From contig NZ_LNTY01000011.1 in NCBI RefSeq assembly GCF_001559595.1, positions 1 through 41,498 of the forward strand: a stretch of 41,498 bases of DNA, written 5' to 3'. Made by a program: the position numbers and the translations under genes. This DNA comes from Enterovibrio coralii. Lineage in GTDB: Bacteria > Pseudomonadota > Gammaproteobacteria > Enterobacterales > Vibrionaceae. Positions 35,830 through 41,498 of the stretch are shown here, in pieces (the stretch's first letter is position 1; each line of letters starts with the position of its first letter). The notes under the pieces are model-generated. The model did no database searches. It was not told the origin of the DNA and saw only the letters and a program-made list of their open reading frames with translations.

Positions 35830-36561
35830 TTAAATCGACACGCCGTTGAGTCGCATTAGCTCACGGGTATTTTCCGCAGGCACGTCCAGTTTCAACTCTT
35901 CGTAAGCTTTAAGCATCAATGGCAGCGATTTTTTCGCCGCTTCTGTGTCTGGGAAGTCGCGTTGGATTTGCTGACAGCGATTGATCACTGCCACCCAAGC
36001 TTCACGACGCACATAAAAGTCAGCGGTTGCCAGCTCGTAATCGGCCAAACGGTTTTTCAATGCTTCCAGACGTTTTTGCGCATCGGCGGCGTATTCGCTA
36101 TTAGGGTAACGTTCTAGCAGGCGACGGAAATCAACGAACGCTTTGCGAGAAGGTTCTGGATCGCGATCGCTGCGATCAACATTCAGCAAGTCGTGCAGGA
36201 AGGTACGGTCTTGCGCCATGTTTGTTAGACCACGCATGTACAGTACCCAGTCAATTTGTGGGTGACCCGGGTTCATACGCATAAAGCGGTCAATCGTCGC
36301 TTCGCCCAACGCCAGATCGTCGTTTTTGTAGTACGCGTAAATCAAATCAAGCTGCACTTGCTCTGAATACGCACCAAACGGGTAGCGTGAGTCGAGTGCT
36401 TCTAATTGCTCAATGGCTGTGTTCCAGTTGCCTTCATTCAGGGCAGTCTGAGCATTTTGGTACAGTTCAGACGGCGGAACATCAGGAACGATTTCTTCGG
36501 TGCTTGAGCATCCTGCCAGCAAAGAAATGGCGAGCAGAGAAGAGAGTGTAAGGCGTTTCAT
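35830..36561 (-). CDS. bamD: Outer membrane assembly lipoprotein BamD
   Basis: Essential lipoprotein of the BAM complex that inserts beta-barrel proteins into the outer membrane; it contacts BamA and BamCE in the periplasm. The 243-residue protein has a signal peptide with lipobox LAGC (Cys18) and five TPR-like repeats (PPSELYQNAQTALNEGNWN; AYYKNDDLALGEATIDRF; LERYPNSEYAADAQKRL). Length and repeats match the family. Divergent from rluD, the usual arrangement. Confidence 0.97.
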   Translation of the reverse strand: MKRLTLSSLLAISLLAGCSSTEEIVPDVPPSELYQNAQTALNEGNWNTAIEQLEALDSRYPFGAYSEQVQLDLIYAYYKNDDLALGEATIDRFMRMNPGHPQIDWVLYMRGLTNMAQDRTFLHDLLNVDRSDRDPEPSRKAFVDFRRLLERYPNSEYAADAQKRLEALKNRLADYELATADFYVRREAWVAVINRCQQIQRDFPDTEAAKKSLPLMLKAYEELKLDVPAENTRELMRLNGVSI

Positions 36562-36753
36562 TACTACGAGAGCTTCCTTGAAAGAATATTTTCAGCCTTT
36601 GCCATTACGGAGACAGCCGCAAAAAGCTACAATGGCGCGATAAGGGTTATTCTACCCATCGACCAGATATAATACCAATAAGTAAACGTGACCAAGCCCA
36701 AGGGCTGAGTCCCTGCTAAGGTATTAGTCTCACAGAGAATCAAAAAGTTCGTT

Positions 36754-37731
36754 ATGGCACAGCAGTTAGAGTTAAGCAGTACAGTTAATGAGAGCCAACT
36801 TGGGCAACGTCTGGATCAGGCATTGGCTGAGTTGTTCCCTGATTATTCCCGATCACGCATCAAAGAATGGATTCTGGCAGACAAAGTAAGTGTCGATGGT
36901 GAGATCGTCAATAAGCCACGCGTTAAAATGATGGGTGGCGAAGAAATTGTTGTTCAGGCAGAGATTGAAGACGAGAAGCGTTGGGAAGCTCAGGACATTC
37001 CACTGAACATCGTTTATGAAGATGACGACATCCTGGTTATCAACAAACCACGTGATTTGGTGGTTCACCCGGGTGCAGGTTGTCCAGATGGCACCGTGCT
37101 CAACGGTCTGCTTTACCGTTACCCAGAAATCGCGGAAGTACCGCGTGCGGGTATCGTGCACCGTCTGGATAAAGACACCACTGGTTTGATGGTGGTGGCG
37201 AAGAACATCCCTACCCAAACCCGTTTGGTTCGTGCTCTGCAAAAGCGTAAGAAGTTCACCCGTGAATATGAAGCGATTGCGATTGGCACCATGACAGGTG
37301 GCGGTACCGTTGAGAAGGCGATTGGTCGTCACTCAACCAAGCGTACACACATGGCGGTACAAGAGCTGGGTAAACCAGCGATCACGCACTACCGCGTGGT
37401 TGAGCACTTCCGTGCACACACCCGTCTGCGTCTGCGTCTGGAAACCGGTCGTACTCACCAAATCCGTGTTCACATGGCGTACCTGAACCACCCATTGATC
37501 GGTGATCAGTTGTACGGCGGTCGTCCACGTCCACCACGTAACGCGGGTGACGAGTTGATCCAAACCCTGCGTAAATTCGACCGTCAGGCACTGCACGCGG
37601 TGATGCTGCGTATCGAGCACCCAACGACGAAAGAAGTAATGGAATGGCACGCGCCAGTACCAGACGACATGGTGCACCTGACCGAAGTACTTCGTGCAGA
37701 CACCGTGGAATTCGGCGATTTGGATTACTAA
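36754..37731 (+). CDS. rluD: 23S rRNA pseudouridine synthase RluD
   Basis: Makes pseudouridines 1911, 1915 and 1917 in helix 69 of 23S rRNA, important for ribosome assembly. The 325-residue protein has an N-terminal S4 RNA-binding domain (about 17-75) and the catalytic motif HRLDKDTTGLMVVAK with Asp139. Later motifs are LETGRTHQIRVHMAYL and HPLIGDQLYGG. The stop is 2 nt before pgeF, indicating an operon. Confidence 0.97.
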   Translation: MAQQLELSSTVNESQLGQRLDQALAELFPDYSRSRIKEWILADKVSVDGEIVNKPRVKMMGGEEIVVQAEIEDEKRWEAQDIPLNIVYEDDDILVINKPRDLVVHPGAGCPDGTVLNGLLYRYPEIAEVPRAGIVHRLDKDTTGLMVVAKNIPTQTRLVRALQKRKKFTREYEAIAIGTMTGGGTVEKAIGRHSTKRTHMAVQELGKPAITHYRVVEHFRAHTRLRLRLETGRTHQIRVHMAYLNHPLIGDQLYGGRPRPPRNAGDELIQTLRKFDRQALHAVMLRIEHPTTKEVMEWHAPVPDDMVHLTEVLRADTVEFGDLDY

Positions 37732-37733
37732 GC

Positions 37734-38468
37734 ATGAATTGGATTCAACCAAACTGGCCAGCACCGGCAAACATCAAAGCCGTGAGTACAACGCGAGAGG
37801 GCGGGGTGAGCGCATCACCTTTTGACAGCCTCAATTTGGGAAACCACGTAGGGGATCATTCTGACCACGTCGCCCAGAACCGCGCAGTGCTTGCTGAAGT
37901 GATGGAAATGCCAACAGCACCAGCTTGGTTGAACCAAGTCCATGGCACAGAGGTAATGACCTTGCCTCTGTCATCTGCATCAGAGGTTCCTGATGCAGAT
38001 GCGTCGTTTACGTCTGTTGAAGATCAAGTGTGCGTTGTGATGACCGCCGATTGCTTGCCCGTGCTTTTCTGTAATGAAGAAGGCACACAAGTCGGTGCAG
38101 CCCACGCGGGTTGGCGAGGCTTGGTCAATGGCGTATTGGAAGAAACGCTCGCGAAATTCGATGACAAATCGACAGTGATGGCGTGGATGGGGCCGGCTAT
38201 TGGTGCGACCGCCTTTGAAGTCGGTGGCGAGGTGCGCGAGCAATTTATCGCGGCCAACCCAGAGGCACATCTTGCATTCCAACCCCACAATGATCGTTGG
38301 TTGGCAGATATTTACTTGCTGGCAAAACAACGACTGGCAATAGCTGGGGTAACAAAAGTTTACGGTGGGGAACACTGTACGGTATCGGATCCTCAGCGTT
38401 TCTTTTCCTATCGTAGAGAAAATTGTACAGGCCGACAGGCTAGCTGCATTTGGATTTCTTCCCGATAA
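37734..38468 (+). CDS. pgeF: Polyphenol oxidase/laccase-domain protein PgeF (YfiH)
   Basis: DUF152 (YfiH) family; the E. coli protein edits misincorporated serine in cell-wall precursors, and family members also act as purine nucleoside phosphorylases. The 244-residue protein keeps the metal/catalytic triad seen in the family: NQVHG, TADCLPVLF and AHAGWRG, plus C-terminal FFSYRRENCTGRQAS. I chose ATG 37734, 2 nt after rluD; an open frame running 5' of it overlaps rluD. Co-transcribed with rluD. Confidence 0.93.
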   Translation: MNWIQPNWPAPANIKAVSTTREGGVSASPFDSLNLGNHVGDHSDHVAQNRAVLAEVMEMPTAPAWLNQVHGTEVMTLPLSSASEVPDADASFTSVEDQVCVVMTADCLPVLFCNEEGTQVGAAHAGWRGLVNGVLEETLAKFDDKSTVMAWMGPAIGATAFEVGGEVREQFIAANPEAHLAFQPHNDRWLADIYLLAKQRLAIAGVTKVYGGEHCTVSDPQRFFSYRRENCTGRQASCIWISSR

Positions 38469-38491
38469 GCGACAAATTTTTCACCATTCAA

Positions 38492-38520
38492 CTTGAAATT
38501 GGTTAGGGCAGCTCCCATTT
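38492..38520 (+). promoter_or_regulatory. Sigma-32 heat-shock promoter for clpB
   Basis: CTTGAAA (38492-38498), 14-bp spacer and TCCCATTT (38513-38520) match the RpoH consensus CTTGAAA / CCCCATNT at 14 of the 14 specified positions except one C. It lies 41 bp before clpB, the expected place for this heat-shock gene. Confidence 0.85.
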
Positions 38521-38560
38521 TTTTCGGTAAGCAACTACCGAAGTTATTAGAGGGGGGCCT

Positions 38561-41134
38561 ATGCGCCTTGACCGATTTACCAGCAAATTTCAATTAGCCA
38601 TTTCCGACGCACAGTCATTGGCTCTTGGGCGCGATCATCAATATATCGAGCCTGTGCACTTGATGGTGTCGCTCCTCAATCAGGACAGCAGCACCATTCG
38701 TCCTTTGATGACGCTTCTTAATGTCGACGTGACCCAGCTGCGCTCAAGCCTGAGCGAGATGCTAGATAAGCTGCCAAAAGTGAGCGGCACGGGTGGCGAT
38801 GTTCAGCTTTCCCATGGCATGGGCATGCTGTTCAACATGTGTGACAAGCTATCGCAGAAGCGTAAAGACAAATACATCTCTTCTGAGCTATTTATTCTGG
38901 CGGCCGTCGAAGACAAAGGCCCTTTGGGTGAATTGCTGAGAAGTTTGGGTCTGACCACGAAGAAAGTAGAAGATGCCATCGACAAGGTTCGTGGCGGTCA
39001 GGCCATCAATGATCCAAATGCAGAAGAAGCGCGTCAGGCACTGGAAAAATTCACCATCGACCTGACGGAGAAAGCCGAGCAAGGCAAGCTTGATCCTGTT
39101 ATCGGCCGTGACGAGGAAATTCGTCGTACCGTTCAAGTGCTTCAACGCCGCACCAAAAACAACCCTGTCATTATCGGTGAACCGGGTGTAGGTAAAACCG
39201 CGATTGTCGAAGGTCTGGCGCAACGTATCGTGAATGGCGAAGTGCCAGAAGGACTGCGTAACAAGCGCGTGCTGTCTCTGGACATGGGCGCATTGGTTGC
39301 CGGTGCCAAATACCGCGGTGAGTTTGAAGAGCGTCTGAAGTCAGTGCTCAATGAGCTGGCAAAAGAAGAAGGCAACGTCATTCTCTTTATCGATGAGATC
39401 CACACCATGGTGGGTGCAGGTAAAGCAGAAGGCGCGATGGATGCCGGTAACATGCTAAAACCTGCGTTGGCACGTGGTGAGCTTCACTGTGTGGGTGCAA
39501 CCACATTGGATGAATACCGTCAGTACGTGGAAAAAGATGCTGCGCTTGAGCGTCGTTTCCAAAAAGTGCTGGTGAATGAGCCAACAGTAGAAGATACCGT
39601 TGCCATACTGCGTGGTCTTAAAGAGCGTTACGAGTTGCACCACGCGGTGGAAATTACTGATCCAGCAATCGTTGCTGCGGCCAGCTTGTCGCATCGTTAC
39701 ATCTCAGACCGTCAGTTGCCGGATAAAGCCATCGACTTGATTGATGAAGCAGCGTCAAGCATCCGTATGCAGATTGACTCTAAACCTGAGCAACTGGATC
39801 GCTTAGAGCGTCGTCTTATCCAACTGAAGATTGAGCAACAGGCACTCTCTAAAGAAAACGACGATGCGAGTAAAAAGCGTCTCGAAACACTTCAAGCAGA
39901 GATTGACGATAAAGAACGTGACTTTGCTGAGCTGGACGAAGTGTGGAACGCAGAAAAAGCGGCACTGTCTGGCACACAACACATTAAGAGTGCACTGGAA
40001 CAGGCGAGAACCGATCTTGAGATTGCGCGCCGTGCGGGTGACTTGAACCGTATGTCTGAGCTGCAATACGGGCGTATTCCAGAACTGGAAAAACAACTGG
40101 ATCTGGCAAGCCAAGCAGAAATGCAGGAAATGACGCTGCTACGTAACCGCGTGACAGACGCAGAGATTGCTGAAGTGCTTTCGCGTCAAACCGGCATTCC
40201 GGTTGCCAAGATGCTGGAAGGTGAAAAAGAAAAACTGCTTCAGATGGAAGACGAACTGCACAGCCGTGTTATTGGTCAGGCAGAAGCGGTAACGTCTGTA
40301 GCGAATGCGATTCGCCGCAGCCGTGCAGGTCTAGCAGATCCAAACCGTCCAATCGGTTCGTTCCTGTTCCTAGGTCCAACCGGTGTAGGTAAAACCGAGC
40401 TGTGTAAATCACTGGCAGAGTTTCTCTTTGATAGCAGCGATGCGATGGTGCGTATCGATATGTCAGAGTTTATGGAGAAACACTCAGTGGCAAGACTGGT
40501 TGGTGCGCCTCCAGGTTATGTGGGTTATGAAGAGGGTGGCTACCTAACAGAAGCGGTTCGCCGTCGTCCTTACTCTGTCATCTTGCTTGATGAAGTGGAG
40601 AAGGCACACCCAGATGTGTTTAACCTGCTTTTGCAAGTGTTGGACGATGGTCGTCTGACAGATGGTCAAGGTCGTACGGTAGATTTCCGTAATGCGGTTG
40701 TGATCATGACATCGAACTTAGGGTCAGATCGAATTCAAGAGCACTTCGGTGATTTGGATTATGACGGCATTAAAGTGATGGTGATGGATGTTGTGAGCAA
40801 ACACTTCCGTCCAGAATTCATCAACCGTATTGATGAAGCTGTTGTGTTCCATCCTCTGGGCCAAGAACATATCAAGTCAATTGCAAGCATCCAGCTGGCG
40901 CATCTTGCGTCACGCATGGCAGAAAGAGACTTGACGTTGGAAGTGACTGACGAAGCCCTTTCGTTAATTGCGCAAGCAGGCTTTGACCCAGTCTATGGGG
41001 CAAGACCGCTCAAACGCGCTATTCAGCAAAGCGTGGAAAACCCACTGGCACAATCGATCCTTAAAGGAGAGGTGAAACCGGGCAAACCGGTCAAGCTGGT
41101 GGTGGAAGATGACCAAGTCAAAGCGACGCAGTAA
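38561..41134 (+). CDS. clpB: ATP-dependent chaperone ClpB
   Basis: Hexameric AAA+ disaggregase that works with DnaK to rescue aggregated proteins after heat stress. The 857-residue protein has the N-terminal ClpN repeats (1-145), AAA domain 1 with Walker A GEPGVGKT (206-213) and Walker [12 protein letters not shown], and a coiled-coil middle domain (about 410-530; [20 protein letters not shown]). AAA domain 2 has [16 protein letters not shown] and [20 protein letters not shown], followed by the C-terminal domain. Length equals the E. coli protein. GAGGGGGG precedes the ATG. Terminator downstream. Confidence 0.98.
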   Translation: MRLDRFTSKFQLAISDAQSLALGRDHQYIEPVHLMVSLLNQDSSTIRPLMTLLNVDVTQLRSSLSEMLDKLPKVSGTGGDVQLSHGMGMLFNMCDKLSQKRKDKYISSELFILAAVEDKGPLGELLRSLGLTTKKVEDAIDKVRGGQAINDPNAEEARQALEKFTIDLTEKAEQGKLDPVIGRDEEIRRTVQVLQRRTKNNPVIIGEPGVGKTAIVEGLAQRIVNGEVPEGLRNKRVLSLDMGALVAGAKYRGEFEERLKSVLNELAKEEGNVILFIDEIHTMVGAGKAEGAMDAGNMLKPALARGELHCVGATTLDEYRQYVEKDAALERRFQKVLVNEPTVEDTVAILRGLKERYELHHAVEITDPAIVAAASLSHRYISDRQLPDKAIDLIDEAASSIRMQIDSKPEQLDRLERRLIQLKIEQQALSKENDDASKKRLETLQAEIDDKERDFAELDEVWNAEKAALSGTQHIKSALEQARTDLEIARRAGDLNRMSELQYGRIPELEKQLDLASQAEMQEMTLLRNRVTDAEIAEVLSRQTGIPVAKMLEGEKEKLLQMEDELHSRVIGQAEAVTSVANAIRRSRAGLADPNRPIGSFLFLGPTGVGKTELCKSLAEFLFDSSDAMVRIDMSEFMEKHSVARLVGAPPGYVGYEEGGYLTEAVRRRPYSVILLDEVEKAHPDVFNLLLQVLDDGRLTDGQGRTVDFRNAVVIMTSNLGSDRIQEHFGDLDYDGIKVMVMDVVSKHFRPEFINRIDEAVVFHPLGQEHIKSIASIQLAHLASRMAERDLTLEVTDEALSLIAQAGFDPVYGARPLKRAIQQSVENPLAQSILKGEVKPGKPVKLVVEDDQVKATQ

Positions 41135-41145
41135 TTGATATCGCC

Positions 41146-41174
41146 AAAAAGGAGGCCGAAGGGCCTCCTTTTTT
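41146..41174 (+). terminator. Intrinsic terminator after clpB
   Basis: Perfect 12-bp stem AAAAAGGAGGCC (41146-41157) / GGCCTCCTTTTT (41162-41173) with a GAAG loop and T-run to 41174. Confidence 0.94.
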
Positions 41175-41278
41175 GTCTTTGATAGCCTGAAAAATGTGAT
41201 CTAAAGCCGATGTTTTGGTCGCTTGGTTTAAAAAGTAATCGAAAGAACCTTTTTTTCATACTTTTCTTCAAAAAAGGG

Positions 41279-41306
41279 TTGTCACAATCCAATTGCTCCC
41301 TATAAT
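41279..41306 (+). promoter_or_regulatory. rRNA operon P1 promoter
   Basis: TTGTCA (41279-41284), 16-bp spacer, TATAAT (41301-41306), followed by a GC-rich discriminator and CACCGACACGGAG, close to the E. coli rrn P1. The A/T tracts at 41237-41276 look like an UP element. Expression should be strong and stringent-controlled. Confidence 0.9.
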
Positions 41307-41498
41307 GCCGCCTCACCGACACGGAGAGCGGCTTCCAATAAGGAAACGTCCTAAGGTCGGATGGTGAAGGCTTGAAAGCTGAATGAAAATAAACGCTTGA
41401 CGCGTTGAAACGAATCAGTAAGAATTGCCGCCCGCTTCAACGGAAATTGTCCGATTGAGGCAAGTCAACAAGATGTTTTGAAGGTTGCGAGCGCAACA
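41307..41498 (+). other. rRNA operon leader (partial; 16S gene lies beyond the window)
   Basis: Sequence downstream of P1 to the window end, containing P2. No 16S rRNA start is reached and no tRNA or protein gene is seen. An anti-termination boxA was not identified. Confidence 0.8.
41397..41424 (+). promoter_or_regulatory. rRNA operon P2 promoter
   Basis: TTGACG (41397-41402), 16-bp spacer, TAAGAA (41419-41424), followed by TGCCGCCCGC, a GC-rich discriminator. It sits 118 bp after P1, the usual spacing for tandem rrn promoters. Confidence 0.75.

Noticed and set aside
1..41498. CRISPR array, prophage or insertion sequence
   Set aside because: No regularly spaced repeats, transposase, integrase or phage structural gene was found on either strand.

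Overview
The window is a chromosomal segment of a gammaproteobacterium of the family Vibrionaceae. The evidence is gene order: tRNA-Arg(ACG), an oxaloacetate decarboxylase operon, yqaB-yqaA, an M16 peptidase, gshA, then corB-ypjD, ffh, rpsP-rimM-trmD-rplS, aroF-tyrA, pheA, raiA, bamD, rluD, pgeF, clpB and an rRNA promoter. The protein sequences also read as Vibrio-like. The genus is uncertain; something near Grimontia, Enterovibrio or Photobacterium is a guess from recall only.

Layout. (1) 1-197: two tandem tRNA-Arg(ACG) genes, the first missing its first base at the window edge. (2) 638-3858: oadGAB, a sodium-pumping oxaloacetate decarboxylase. (3) 3962-10482: a zinc-less quinone oxidoreductase, yqaB (HAD phosphatase), yqaA (membrane protein), an M16 zinc protease lipoprotein and gshA. 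(4) 10575-19464: an accessory block where luxS would normally lie between gshA and corB. It holds a lytic-transglycosylase-like lipoprotein, a DUF1479 dioxygenase, a divergent LacI-family regulator, a GtsA-type sugar ABC transporter (binding protein, two permeases, ATPase) and a soluble PAS-PAS chemoreceptor. No luxS is seen. (5) 19683-25694: corB and ypjD on the minus strand, then ffh and the ribosomal operon rpsP-rimM-trmD-rplS. (6) 25813-27764: the nucleotidase yjjG, an HdeD-like membrane protein and a DUF2799 lipoprotein. (7) 28014-34859: aroF-tyrA, an insert with a LuxR-type solo regulator, an EamA transporter and an old yellow enzyme, then pheA on the minus strand behind a phenylalanine-rich leader peptide and attenuator. 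(8) 35134-41134: raiA, bamD, rluD, pgeF and clpB. (9) 41279 to the end: a tandem P1/P2 rRNA promoter region.

Regulation is unusually legible. There is a TyrR box upstream of aroF-tyrA, a TTGACA promoter with leader peptide and attenuator for pheA, a near-consensus CRP site at -41.5 relative to a predicted raiA start, a sigma-32 promoter before clpB, a perfect 16-bp palindrome between lacI and the dioxygenase gene, and many intrinsic terminators.

Caution on sequence quality. Ten single-base frameshifts break eight genes: yqaB, yqaA, the M16 peptidase, gshA, the DUF1479 gene, gtsA (two), the ABC ATPase (two) and the EamA transporter. Each is repaired by adding one base, nearly always one that lengthens a short homopolymer, and each repair restores a family-typical protein length. 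I treat these as probable sequencing or assembly deletions, not as true pseudogenes, and annotate each gene over its full span.
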